A program made the translations under genes and the position numbers. DNA of 64,000 bases, from assembly GCA_963767565.1 (NCBI GenBank), contig CAVYEG010000012.1, positions 124,001 to 188,000 of the forward strand, written 5' to 3'. Origin of the DNA: Palsa-504 sp963767565. Lineage in GTDB: Bacteria > Actinomycetota > Actinomycetes > Streptosporangiales > Streptosporangiaceae. The notes beneath the pieces were generated by a model. That model was not told the origin of the DNA. It made no database searches and saw nothing but the letters and a program-made list of their open reading frames with translations. Positions 17,029-25,955 of this stretch are shown piece after piece; position 1 is the stretch's first letter; every line of letters begins with the position of its first letter.

Positions 17029-17579
17029 CGCCGACGCAGCTGGCGGTAGCGGCAGTCGAGCCCCCGCCGCCTGGCCAGCCGGGCGAGCGGCGCGAGGACG
17101 GCGCGGACCAGCATGGCCGGCAGGTACGGCGCGCGCACCTCACGCTCGAAATCGTGCATGAACAGCGCCAGGTCGACCGGCCTGGGCAGGCGGCGGGCCG
17201 CGGCGTGCTGGTCCTGCGCCAGCGCCGCGGCGGTCTCCAGCAGTTCCTGCATGCTCAGCGCCGGCCTGGACTGCACGGATACCCTGGCTGGCCGGCTTCC
17301 GGCGTTCGCGAAGTGGTGCACGGTCCCCGGCGGGATCCGCACGGTGTCGCCCGGGTTGGCGATGATCCGCCGGACGCCGATGCGGAACCTCATCTGGCCG
17401 GCGAGCACGGTGAAGGCTTCCTCCTGCTCGGGGTGAGCATGGCTGCTGGGCACCCGCCCGCCAGGCGCGAGCACAAGCTCCCACTCCAGCACGCTGCCGC
17501 CGGTGTCCGCGGCAGTCCGCCGGATCGTGATCTGCTCGCCGCTGAGCGGATTCTCGATGATGTGTGCGCGGGATGCCAT
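17025..17579 (-). CDS. Cupin-domain protein heading an ABC exporter operon
   Basis: 184 aa. The cupin motifs are HAHPEQEEAFTVLAGQMRFR (motif 1, metal ligands His, His and Glu) and PGDTVRIPPGTVHHFAN (motif 2, His). The remaining C-terminal third is helical and basic. Probably a metal-dependent small-molecule binding or modifying protein; the substrate is unknown. First gene of the cupin-ATPase-permease operon, ending in an ATGA overlap with the ATPase. The 304-base divergent gap (17580-17883) to the histidine kinase contains no gene; a minus-strand frame there ends in SPEQLTRAIRDFVPARRPSV, possibly a relic. Confidence 0.85.
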   Translation of the reverse strand: MASRAHIIENPLSGEQITIRRTAADTGGSVLEWELVLAPGGRVPSSHAHPEQEEAFTVLAGQMRFRIGVRRIIANPGDTVRIPPGTVHHFANAGSRPARVSVQSRPALSMQELLETAAALAQDQHAAARRLPRPVDLALFMHDFEREVRAPYLPAMLVRAVLAPLARLARRRGLDCRYRQLRRR

Positions 17580-17883
17580 GGCCGCCTCCTGATCAGGTGT
17601 CTTCCCTCTACACGCTGGGCCTGCGGGCAGGAACGAAATCCCGGATGGCGCGGGTGAGCTGCTCGGGGCTGGTCTTCGGGGATGAGGGTGTCTGTCTCGC
17701 CCGTTGCGGTCTCCAGCCTGCCCGGCCGGCCTGGCCGGTGTCGCCGGCCATCCGGCCCGTGTCGGGTCGTCTCCGGCGGTAGCGGGCGGCGCGCGGCATA
17801 CGCCAGCTGATGCAGGCGGGCACGCTCAGATATAACCTGAGGGCGGACGCCTTCCGGGTAGCCGGCGGGTACCGTCACCGGTA

Positions 17884-19107
17884 GTGATGAACGAATCTGA
17901 CCTGTCCCCGAACCTGCCGCAGTGGGCCGGACTGCGCCCGCGCGACGCGGCCGCCTGGCGCTGGGCCGCTGACGCCCTGATCGCCGTCGCGGTGACCGCG
18001 ATCCAGGTCGGCGCTACCTACGCGTTCGCGGGCCGGCACCCTGGCCACCCCACCGCCGGCATCGCGACCTACCTCCTGCTCGCCGTGGGCGGGGCGTCGC
18101 TGATTGTCCGCCGACGCTACCCGGTTGGCGTGCTGGCCCTCACCCTCGCCGCAGCGATCTGGCCGGGGACGGACAGCCAGGCGCCCCTGATCTGGATCGC
18201 GCTGGTCGTGGCGTTCTTCACCGCGGTGCAGGCCAGGCAGCGGGCGGCGGCGGTCGCCTCTCTAGTCATCGGCTACGTCGCATCGATATGGCCGCCCTGG
18301 CTGATCGGCACCCATGACCACGCCACCGCCGGGTTCGCGGTGGGGCTGGCACTCGGCCTGCTGTTCCTGCTGGCCGTCGCGGAGGTCATCCGGGCCCGGG
18401 GCCAGCGGACGACTGCGCTGGAGCACAGCCGCCAGGAGGAGCTGCGCCGCCGGGCCGGCGAGGAACGGATGCGGATCGCGCGGGACCTGCACGACGTGGT
18501 GGCCCACAACATCTCGGTCATCAACGTCCAGGCCAACACCGCGCTGCACCTGATGGACCGCCAGCCGGACCGGGCCCGCTCCGCCCTGACCACCATCAAC
18601 GAGGTCAGCAGCCAGGCCCTGGTCGAGCTGCGTTCGGTTCTGGGGGTGCTGCGCGCGGTCGACGAGAGCGTCCCCCGGGCGCCGGCCCCGGGCCTGGCGC
18701 GGCTGGGCGACCTAGCCGATACCGCGGCCGCCGCCGGGCTTGCCGTCCGCGTCGAGGAAAGCGGCCAGCAGGCCCCGCTGCCAGCGGACGTCGACCTGGC
18801 CGCCTACCGGATCGTTCAGGAGGCCCTGACTAACAGCGCCCGCCACTCCGGCGGCACGAACGCCACCATCCGCATCGCCTACCGGGAAGGCGCCCTGATG
18901 GTCGAGGTCGATGACGACGGCGCCCTGCGGTCGCCTGGCCGGCCTGCCGGCCAGGCCCAGGGCACAGGCAGCGGCATCGCCGGCATGACCGAGCGGGCGG
19001 TCGCGCTGGGCGGCACGCTTCAGGCCGGCCCCCGGCCCGGAGGCGGCTTCACCGTCCGGGCGCGGCTGCCGCTGCACGGACTCTCGCAGGACGAGGGCTA
19101 CCGGTGA
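17884..19107 (+). CDS. Sensor histidine kinase, NarL-type (HisKA_3)
   Basis: 407 aa with about five N-terminal membrane helices (about 27-165) and almost no extracytoplasmic domain. The dimerisation/phosphoacceptor motif is RIARDLHDVVAHNISV (His about 202), followed by an HATPase_c domain (AYRIVQEALTNSARHS, GSGIAGMTERA). The GTG at 17884 and ATG at 17887 are both possible starts. The stop overlaps the response regulator GTG as GTGA, so the two form a coupled two-component system. It is divergent from the cupin/ABC operon, a common arrangement for self-regulated exporter loci, so that operon is a plausible target. Confidence 0.92.
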   Translation: MMNESDLSPNLPQWAGLRPRDAAAWRWAADALIAVAVTAIQVGATYAFAGRHPGHPTAGIATYLLLAVGGASLIVRRRYPVGVLALTLAAAIWPGTDSQAPLIWIALVVAFFTAVQARQRAAAVASLVIGYVASIWPPWLIGTHDHATAGFAVGLALGLLFLLAVAEVIRARGQRTTALEHSRQEELRRRAGEERMRIARDLHDVVAHNISVINVQANTALHLMDRQPDRARSALTTINEVSSQALVELRSVLGVLRAVDESVPRAPAPGLARLGDLADTAAAAGLAVRVEESGQQAPLPADVDLAAYRIVQEALTNSARHSGGTNATIRIAYREGALMVEVDDDGALRSPGRPAGQAQGTGSGIAGMTERAVALGGTLQAGPRPGGGFTVRARLPLHGLSQDEGYR

Positions 19108-19760
19108 TCCGGGTCGCGCTGGCCGACGACCAGGAACTGGTCCGGGCCGGGTTCGCCGCGCTGCTCGACGCCGAGGACGACCTCGACGTGGTCGGCGAGG
19201 CCGCCGACGGACAGGGGGCCGTGCTGCTCGCGGAAAGGTGCGCGCCGGACGTGCTGCTGATGGACATCCGCATGCCCGGGGTCGACGGCATCGAGGCCAC
19301 TCGCCGCATCGCCGCGCGCCAGGACCTGGCCTCGGTCCACGTCGTCATCTTGACCACCTTCGAGCTGGACGAGTACGTCTTCGAAGGCCTGCGGGCGGGC
19401 GCCGCCGGATTCCTGGTGAAGGACACCGCCGCCGCCGAGCTGATCCGGGCGGTCCGGGTAGTGGCCAGCGGGGAGGCCATCCTGGCCCCCGCCGTCACCA
19501 GGCGCCTCATCGCCGAGTTCGCGTTGCGCACGCAGTCGCCACGGCAGCTGCCCCATCTGGACGAGCTGACCAGCCGGGAGCGCGAAGTGCTCGCCCTCAT
19601 CGCCACCGGGCTGTCCAACGACGAGATCTCGCGCAAGATCTACATCAGCCCGGCAACGGTTAAAACCCACGCCAGCCGGGCGATGACCAAGCTTGGAGCC
19701 AGGGACCGGGCCCAGCTTGTCGTCTTCGCCTACCAGGCCGGCCTGATCCGCCCGGGCTGA
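19104..19760 (+). CDS. Response regulator, NarL/FixJ family
   Basis: 218 aa. The receiver domain has ALADDQELVRAG, phospho-acceptor Asp in LLMDIRMPG (about 53) and a conserved Lys in FLVKDTAAAE. The C-terminal LuxR-type HTH spans about 145-210 (LTSREREVLALIATGLSNDEI...YISPATVKTHASRAMTKLG in two segments). GTG start overlapping the kinase stop. Partner of the kinase at 17884-19107. Confidence 0.94.
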   Translation: MIRVALADDQELVRAGFAALLDAEDDLDVVGEAADGQGAVLLAERCAPDVLLMDIRMPGVDGIEATRRIAARQDLASVHVVILTTFELDEYVFEGLRAGAAGFLVKDTAAAELIRAVRVVASGEAILAPAVTRRLIAEFALRTQSPRQLPHLDELTSREREVLALIATGLSNDEISRKIYISPATVKTHASRAMTKLGARDRAQLVVFAYQAGLIRPG

Positions 19761-19792
19761 GGGGCTGATCTGCGTAACCGCGAGCCGCGATG

Positions 19793-19850
19793 CTACTTCA
19801 GGAGCCAGCCGGCCATGGCCATGCGCTGGATCTGGTTGGTGCGCTCGTAG
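19793..19850 (-). pseudogene. Second remnant of an acyl-CoA dehydrogenase 3' end (putative att repeat, copy B)
   Basis: The minus strand encodes SYERTNQIQRMAMAGWLLK followed by TAG, an altered version of the dehydrogenase C-terminus. Bases 19811-19850 match 32305-32344 at 38 of 40 positions. The 23 bases 19819-19841 are identical in all three copies of the window. Orientation is the same as in copies A and C. No dehydrogenase sequence extends upstream, so it is a terminal fragment only. Confidence 0.7.
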
Positions 19851-20019
19851 CTGGGCCTGGTAGCCTCGCAGCCGGATGCGGTCCAGCATGCTTGGATCCA
19901 GTTCCCGGTCGAGCGTTATTCGGCCGGCCGATCCGACGGCCAGGTCAGGCCAGACCCGCAGGCCAGCGGAGGGCGCCGAAGGATCCCGGACGATCGGGGC
20001 GCGCTTCTAGACTGGTCAC

Positions 20020-23000
20020 GTGGGCATCGCCCTGACCCTGCTGGCCGATGTGCGCTGGCGGGGGAGACCGGTTGCGGGCGATCGCCCGCAGGCACTGCTC
20101 GCTGCGCTCGCGGCGCGCGACTGCCGTCCGGTGCGGCCCGAAGAGCTGATCGAGCTCGTCTGGGGGGAAGACGCGCCGAGCAACGGCCTGAAGAGCCTGC
20201 AGGTGCTGGTGTCGCGGGCCAGGAACGCGTGCGGTGCGGATGCGATTGTCCGCGACGGCGCCGGGTACCGGCTGGGGGCCGCGCCGGGCGAGGTCGACAG
20301 CGCCCGGCTCGCGGAGCTCGTGCGCGCCGCCTCGGCCGTGCTCGACCGGGACGCGGCCGCCGCCGGGGGGCTGGCGCAGGAGGCGCTGGCGCTGACGGCT
20401 GGGCTGTCCGGGGCAGCTGACGGGGACGACGGCCCGCTCGCGGAGGTCCGGCGGGCCGCCGCCGCGGATGCGGCCGCCGCGCGGGTGATCCTGGCCCGGG
20501 CATCCAGCCGGGCGGGCGCGCACGCGGCCGCGCTGCCGGTCCTCAAGCTGGCGCACGCGCAGCTGCCGCGCGACGAGCCGCTGCTCGCGGACCTGCTGCG
20601 CAGCGAGGCCGCGGTAAGCGGCCCGGCGACGGCGCTCGAGCGTTTCGAGCGCTACCGCCGGGACCTGCGCGAGCGGCTCGGCGCGGATCCCGGTGAGCTG
20701 CTGCAGCGCACGCACCGCAGCCTGCTCGTTCTTGACCGCCCGGTTCGCCGGGGGGTGCGCTACGACGCGACCGAGCTGATCGGCCGGGACGTTGACCTGG
20801 CGCGGCTGCGGGCCCTGATGGCCAGTGCGCGGGTGGTGTCCATCGTCGGCGCCGGCGGCCTGGGTAAGACGCGGCTGGCGCACGCGCTCGCCCGCGACGC
20901 GGCGCAGCCCGTTGTCCACGTCGTCGAGCTGGCCGGCGTCACCGCCGCCGAGGATGTCGCGGTCGAGGTCGGGTCCGTTCTGGGCGTCCGCGACTCGGTC
21001 AGCGGCCGCCGGACCCTGACCGCCGAGCAGCGGGCCGACATCAGGGCGCGGATTGCGCAGCGGCTCGCGCAGTCCCCGAGCCTGCTGGTCCTGGACAACT
21101 GCGAGCACCTGATCGAGGCGGCCGCGGAGCTCACCGCCTTCCTGATCTCGGCGGCGCCCGACCTGTGCGTGCTCACCACCAGCCGCGCGCCGCTCGCGAT
21201 TGCCGCCGAGCGCGTCTACCCGCTCGGCGAGCTGGAGACGGGCGACGCGGTCCAGCTGTTCCGCGAGCGGGCGGTCGCCGCGCGGCCGGGCGTCCGTCTC
21301 ATCGAGCAGACCGTAGCCAGTATCGTCAGCCGGCTCGACGGCCTGCCGCTGGCGATCGAGCTCGCCGCGGCCCGGGTGCGCGCCATGTCGGTCGAGGAGA
21401 TCGACCGCCGCCTTGAAGACCGGTTTACGCTGCTGCGCGGCGGCGACCGCAGTGCTCCCGACCGGCACCAGACCCTGCTCGCGGTCATCGAGTGGTCCTG
21501 GAACCTGCTGGACGCCGGCGAGCAGCGAGCGCTGCGGCGGCTGGCGCTGTTCCATGACGGCTTCACGCTCGAGGCGGCGGAGACGGTGCTCGGCACCAGC
21601 GCCTTCGACGCGGTCCGCGGCCTGGTCGACCAGTCACTGCTGAACGTTAGGGAGACCCCGGCCGGGGTCCGCTACCGGATGCTGGAGACCGTACGCGAGT
21701 TCGGCCGGATACAGCTCGCGGCGGCCGGCGACGACGCCAGCGCCCGCGCCGCCCAGCGCGGCTGGGCCGTAGGCTACGCATCAGCTCATCAGGCGGGCAT
21801 CATGGGTCCCGGCCAGTTCGCGGCCATCGACGCGCTCAGCGCCGAGGACACCAACCTAGCCGACGAACTGCGCGCCGCGATCACCGACGGGGACCGCGAC
21901 TCGCTCGTGCAGCTGCTCGCCGCGCTCGGCCTGCTCTGGACTATGCGCGGCGAGCACCTCCGGCTGGTCGTCCTGGCCGGGGCGGTCGCCGAGGCGGTCC
22001 GTGACTGGCTGCCCCCGCCGGGCCTGGCCAACGCCACCCGGGTCGCGGTGGCAGTCACCGTGAACAACTCGATGATGATCGGCGGCGGCGAGGCCGACGG
22101 CCCGCTGATGGCGCTGCTGCGCCAGCTGGGTCCCGGCCCGGGCGGCAGCGTGTACCTCTCGGGCCTGATCCGGGTGCTGCTCGCGTACGGTTCGGCCGGC
22201 ATTGACAGCTTTCCGCGCCGGCTGGCGGCCGACGACACCGACTGGGCCGGCACCCCCGGTTTTGCGGAGCGGCTGGCGGCGCTGGCCGCCGATCCCGACC
22301 GGCACACGGCGGCCGCCGCCAGCCAGTGGCTCGGTCACGAACGGGAGAACGCCGGCGATCCAGCCGGCGCGATCGAGGCCGCGCAGCGCGTCCTGGCCCT
22401 CGTCCGCGACGAGGACGGCCCGTGGTCTGGCGCGATGCCGCACGGCCTGCTGGCCGAGCTGACCATGCACACCGGTGATTACGCGGCGGCGGTCGAGCAT
22501 GCCCTGACCGCCCTGCCGGTGATGCAGCGGATCGGGGCCAGTGACGACGAGCTGCAGCTGCGCACTCTGCTGGTGTTCTGCGCGATCGGCGAGGGGCGGC
22601 TCGCGGACGCCGCGGACGAGCTCGAACGGATGGACCAGATCGCCGAGAGCGTGACGGCGTTCGGCGCGGCCGCCTTCCGGCAGGTGGGCCGGGCCGAACT
22701 GGCGCTCGCCTCCGGCGACCTCGGTACCGGGCTGGAGATGTACCGGGACCGCTCGGCCTCGATGCGCGAGATCCAGCTGCCAGGAGTCAGCCGGACCGGA
22801 ATGGAACCGTGGGCGCTGTTCGGTGAGGCGATGGCGCTGAGTGCCCATGCCCGCTACGCGGCAGGCGACGACCTCGCGCGCGGGGAGGCGCTGTACCGTA
22901 CCTGCCGCGTGGGCGCGCTGCGGGTCATCACCGCCGAGAACCCGCACCTCGATTACCCGGCCACGGGACTGGTGCTGTTCGCCCTGGGAGCGTGGAGCCT

Positions 23001-23226
23001 GCTGCGCCGGGTCGCGCCGGCCTCCGATGCGCTGCGGCTGCTGGCCCTGGCCGACCGGTTCGCCTATAACCGCATGGTTCCCACGATGCGGTGGGAACGG
23101 ATCACGCCCGCGGCCGAGGAAGCCGCGCCCGGCCTGCTCGCCCGGCTGCAGGGCGAGTACCGGGACTGCCCGCAGCCGGACCTGCTGACGCAGGCCCGGC
23201 TGGCGGTGGAGCGGCTTCCGGGCTGA
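20020..23226 (+). CDS. AfsR/SARP-like multidomain transcriptional regulator
   Basis: 1068 aa. Domains in order: winged-helix DNA-binding domain (about 1-90, with ELIELVWGEDAPSNGLKSLQ and VSRARNACG), bacterial transcriptional activation domain (about 95-235), STAND-type NTPase with P-loop VGAGGLGKTRLAHA (about 275-288), LLVLDNCEHL (Walker B region) and LPLAIELAAARVRAM, then a long helical TPR-like region to the C-terminus. The GTG start lies just before the wHTH. Such proteins activate secondary-metabolite or stress genes, and the NTPase may bind a ligand. It converges on the Drr-type exporter at 23268-25162. The 130-base upstream gap carries no gene beyond copy B. Confidence 0.9.
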   Translation: MGIALTLLADVRWRGRPVAGDRPQALLAALAARDCRPVRPEELIELVWGEDAPSNGLKSLQVLVSRARNACGADAIVRDGAGYRLGAAPGEVDSARLAELVRAASAVLDRDAAAAGGLAQEALALTAGLSGAADGDDGPLAEVRRAAAADAAAARVILARASSRAGAHAAALPVLKLAHAQLPRDEPLLADLLRSEAAVSGPATALERFERYRRDLRERLGADPGELLQRTHRSLLVLDRPVRRGVRYDATELIGRDVDLARLRALMASARVVSIVGAGGLGKTRLAHALARDAAQPVVHVVELAGVTAAEDVAVEVGSVLGVRDSVSGRRTLTAEQRADIRARIAQRLAQSPSLLVLDNCEHLIEAAAELTAFLISAAPDLCVLTTSRAPLAIAAERVYPLGELETGDAVQLFRERAVAARPGVRLIEQTVASIVSRLDGLPLAIELAAARVRAMSVEEIDRRLEDRFTLLRGGDRSAPDRHQTLLAVIEWSWNLLDAGEQRALRRLALFHDGFTLEAAETVLGTSAFDAVRGLVDQSLLNVRETPAGVRYRMLETVREFGRIQLAAAGDDASARAAQRGWAVGYASAHQAGIMGPGQFAAIDALSAEDTNLADELRAAITDGDRDSLVQLLAALGLLWTMRGEHLRLVVLAGAVAEAVRDWLPPPGLANATRVAVAVTVNNSMMIGGGEADGPLMALLRQLGPGPGGSVYLSGLIRVLLAYGSAGIDSFPRRLAADDTDWAGTPGFAERLAALAADPDRHTAAAASQWLGHERENAGDPAGAIEAAQRVLALVRDEDGPWSGAMPHGLLAELTMHTGDYAAAVEHALTALPVMQRIGASDDELQLRTLLVFCAIGEGRLADAADELERMDQIAESVTAFGAAAFRQVGRAELALASGDLGTGLEMYRDRSASMREIQLPGVSRTGMEPWALFGEAMALSAHARYAAGDDLARGEALYRTCRVGALRVITAENPHLDYPATGLVLFALGAWSLLRRVAPASDALRLLALADRFAYNRMVPTMRWERITPAAEEAAPGLLARLQGEYRDCPQPDLLTQARLAVERLPG

Positions 23227-23267
23227 GATCGGCGCGCCCGCGGATCGCCGGCCAACCGGGATCCGCG

Positions 23268-24143
23268 CTACATGTGCCGTCGGTAGCTCCGCACCGAGAG
23301 CGGCGCGAAGACCGCGATCACCACCAGGCCCGCGAGCAGCGTCCAGCCCGCCTCGCTGGTGACGGCGCCCTGGTTGGCCAGGGCGCGGGTGGCGGACACC
23401 AAGTGCGAGACCGGGTTGACCTTCACGAAGGCCTGCAGCCAGCCCGGCAGGGTGGTGACCGGCACGAACGCGTTGGACAGGAAGGTCAGCGGGAACAGGA
23501 ACAGCATCGACATCCCCTGCACGGCCCGGGCGCTCTTGGCGATGGTGCCGATGAAGGTGAAGATCCAGGCCAGCGCCCAGCCGGTGAAGATGGCTAGCAA
23601 GATCGCGCCGAGCACGCCGAGCACGCCCCCGCCGGGGCGGTAACCGATGATCACGCCCATCACGAACGTCAGGCCGGCGGCGATCAGGTAGCGCACCAGG
23701 TCCGCGACCATCGGCCCGGCCAGCGGGGCGATCCGGGCCATCGGCAGCGCCTTGAACCGGTCGAAAACGCCCTTGTCCATGTCCTCGCGCAGCTGCACGC
23801 CGGTCGACATGCAGGTGGTCAGCACGGTCTGGGCGACGATGCCGGGAATCAGCAGCGGCAGGTAGCTGCTTACCTTGCCGGCGATCGCGCCGCCGAAGAT
23901 GTAGGCGAACATCGCGGTGAACAGCAGCGGCTGCAGCGTGACGTCGAAGAACTGCTCCGGGTTGCGTCGCATCTTCTTCAGGGCGCGCCAGGCCATGATC
24001 AGCGTCTGGCTGACGATCTCGGTGATGGTGATGCGCGGCCGGGTGCGGGCCACCGCGGCGGCCGGGTCGACGGTGCTCAGCGGGCCCGTGCCGGCAGACG
24101 CTGCGCCGGCGGACGCCGGACCCGCGGTGGTGATGGTACTCAC
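23268..24143 (-). CDS. ABC-2 transporter permease, DrrB/NodJ type
   Basis: 291 aa with a ~40-aa cytoplasmic Ala/Thr-rich N-terminus and six membrane helices. Typical DrrB segments are RNPEQFFDVTLQPLLFTAMF, EDMDKGVFDRFKALPMAR and LPGWLQAFVKVNPVSHLV. GTG start at 24143 overlaps the ATPase stop as GTGA. Forms a two-gene exporter with the ATPase, distinct in sequence from the exporter at 15197-17028. Confidence 0.92.
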   Translation of the reverse strand: MSTITTAGPASAGAASAGTGPLSTVDPAAAVARTRPRITITEIVSQTLIMAWRALKKMRRNPEQFFDVTLQPLLFTAMFAYIFGGAIAGKVSSYLPLLIPGIVAQTVLTTCMSTGVQLREDMDKGVFDRFKALPMARIAPLAGPMVADLVRYLIAAGLTFVMGVIIGYRPGGGVLGVLGAILLAIFTGWALAWIFTFIGTIAKSARAVQGMSMLFLFPLTFLSNAFVPVTTLPGWLQAFVKVNPVSHLVSATRALANQGAVTSEAGWTLLAGLVVIAVFAPLSVRSYRRHM

Positions 24144-25162
24144 TGGACCTCCAGAACAGTCTCGTGGCCAGCGCCGGCTTCGGAAACACCGATTCCGGCC
24201 GGGTCCGGGTCGTCTTCCGCGTCGGCGCCGTGGCCGGTGATCGCGAAGAAGACCTCGTCGAGGGTCGGCTTGTCCACGCTCACCGAGGTGATCGCCACCC
24301 CCGACTGGCGGAATCCGATCAGCACGTCGGCGGCTCGGTCGGCGGTGTCAAGGGGCACGTTCATCCGCCCCGACTCGGGCGTCAGGACGGGCTCCGCGCC
24401 CGCGATCTTCCGGACCACCTGACGGGCGAGTTCGTGGTTGGCGCCCTCGGCCAGCTGCACCTGCAGCGTCGAGTTGCCCACCGAGGCCTTCAGCTCGTCG
24501 GGGGTGCCCTCGGCGACCTTGCGGCCCCGGTCGATCACCGCGATCCGGCCGGCCAGCTGATCCGCCTCGTCCAGGTACTGGGTGGTGAGCACTACCGTGC
24601 AGCCCTGGGTGACCAGGCCGCGGATCGTGTCCCACATCTGCCCGCGGGTGCGCGGGTCAAGACCTGTGGTGGGCTCGTCCAGGAAGATCAGCGGCGGCCG
24701 GGTGATCAGGCTCGCCGCCAGGTCCAGGCGGCGGCGCATGCCGCCGGAGAACTGCGCGATCGGCTTGTCCGCCGCTTCCTCCAGGCCGAACTGCGTCAGC
24801 AGCCGCTTGGCGGCGGCGCGCGCGTCGCCCGACCGCAGCCCCTGCAGGCGGCCGAACATCCACAGGTTCTCGGTCGCAGTCAGGTCCTCGTCCACCGACG
24901 CGAACTGGCCGGTGACGCCGAGCAGCTGGCGGACGCGGTGCGGCTCGCGGGCCACATCCACGCCGAAAATCCGGGCCTGCCCGGCGTCGATCGGCAGCAG
25001 GGTAGCGAGCATGCGCAGGGCTGTCGTCTTCCCCGCGCCGTTGGGGCCGAGGACGCCGAAGATCTCGCCCTGGCGTACATGAAGGTCGATTCCGTCGACC
25101 GCACGGAGCCGGCCGAAGGTCTTGACCAGGCCGGCGGCGTCAACGGCTGCTGTAGCTGTCAT
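24140..25162 (-). CDS. ABC transporter ATP-binding protein, daunorubicin-resistance type (DrrA)
   Basis: 340 aa. Walker A GPNGAGKTTALR, signature FSGGMRRRLDLAASL, Walker B LIFLDEPTTGLDPRTR, TTQYLDEADQLA, and the DrrA C-terminal domain ending in EDDPDPAGIGVSEAGAG. The ATG at 25162 (MTATAAVDAAGLVKTFG) fits the family start better than an in-frame ATG 10 codons upstream. Likely exports an amphipathic compound, and could protect against a product made by or near the SARP-controlled genes; that link is inference. Confidence 0.93.
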   Translation of the reverse strand: MTATAAVDAAGLVKTFGRLRAVDGIDLHVRQGEIFGVLGPNGAGKTTALRMLATLLPIDAGQARIFGVDVAREPHRVRQLLGVTGQFASVDEDLTATENLWMFGRLQGLRSGDARAAAKRLLTQFGLEEAADKPIAQFSGGMRRRLDLAASLITRPPLIFLDEPTTGLDPRTRGQMWDTIRGLVTQGCTVVLTTQYLDEADQLAGRIAVIDRGRKVAEGTPDELKASVGNSTLQVQLAEGANHELARQVVRKIAGAEPVLTPESGRMNVPLDTADRAADVLIGFRQSGVAITSVSVDKPTLDEVFFAITGHGADAEDDPDPAGIGVSEAGAGHETVLEVQ

Positions 25163-25272
25163 GGCGAGAACGGTAAGCGGCCGTGGCTTCACCGCGGCTA
25201 CACGGCGGTATCACGGGACGGCTGACCGGGAAAGCGCCCGTTACCCGCAGCTCGCTCGGCGAGCGAGTCCTC

Positions 25273-25518
25273 GTGACTGCCCGCGAACAAGAGCAGAAGA
25301 CGTTCGCCCGGCCGGTCCGGCTCGGCGGATGCCCTGACCAGGACCGGCTCGATGTGGCGCCGAGCCCGGCCATCGACGCGGTTTTGACGATGTGCGCCGG
25401 CCTGCTGTCCATCCCGCTGCTGCGCGGCCGGTGGCGGCCGAAGGACGCCCGCCGGGACGAGGCCGGGCACGAGGCCCTGGTCCAGGCCGAACTGGCCAAG
25501 CTCAGCGCCTCGCCCTGA
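25273..25518 (+). CDS. Doubtful small ORF
   Basis: 81 aa from a GTG. The C-terminal half (IDAVLTMCAGLLSIPLLRG...AGHEALVQAELAKLSASP) has protein-like composition with one hydrophobic stretch; the N-terminal half is not convincing. It sits between the exporter and the methyltransferase in a 793-base region made mostly of remnants. It may be the tail of a lost gene. Confidence 0.2.
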   Translation: MTAREQEQKTFARPVRLGGCPDQDRLDVAPSPAIDAVLTMCAGLLSIPLLRGRWRPKDARRDEAGHEALVQAELAKLSASP

Positions 25519-25562
25519 CCCGCGGGCACCATCGCGGTGACAGGCACCACGGCCCGTTCGGC

Positions 25563-25755
25563 GGAAAGATCGTCCTCGTGGTCGGCGCGACCGGGACCGT
25601 CGGCCCGCACGTCGTGCGCGCCCTGGCCGCGCGTGACGTGCCGTCCCGGGTGCTGGCCCGCGACGCCGACCGGGCCCGGGCCATCTTGCCGACCGGGACC
25701 GATATCCGCAGCGGTGACCCCGCACCCGAAGGCGAGCACGTCACCGCCAGCATGC
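25563..25755 (+). pseudogene. NmrA-like NAD(P)-binding protein, N-terminal remnant
   Basis: The frame reads GKIVLVVGATGTVGPHVVRA and LAARDVPSRVLARDADRA, a complete Rossmann beta-alpha-beta start with the GATGxVG dinucleotide motif. After about 63 residues the similarity stops (expected GDL/DP pattern degenerates at SGDPAPEGEHVTASM), while normal members are ~280 aa. There is no ribosome binding site or standard start codon directly upstream. Truncated relic; the remaining DNA to 25955 shows nothing recognisable. Confidence 0.5.
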
Positions 25756-25955
25756 GGCCTGAGCTGGCGCTCGGTATACCGCTTCACGCACGACGGGTCC
25801 CGCGCTGTCCGCTGCCCGCGCCACATAGCCGACGACTTCGGTAAGCCGGGCGGGGCGGCCCCTCAAACGCGACTACTCGTTCCGAGGGTTCCTTGTGCCG
25901 ACGCACGGCCATGCAGCTGCCTGCGCCGAACGTGGTTCGCGCCGAACGTGGTTCC

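Noticed and set aside
17608..17823. Minus-strand ORF in the cupin/histidine kinase gap
   Set aside because: Its last residues (SPEQLTRAIRDFVPARRPSV) look protein-like, but the N-terminal part does not and no ribosome binding site is present; at most a relic.
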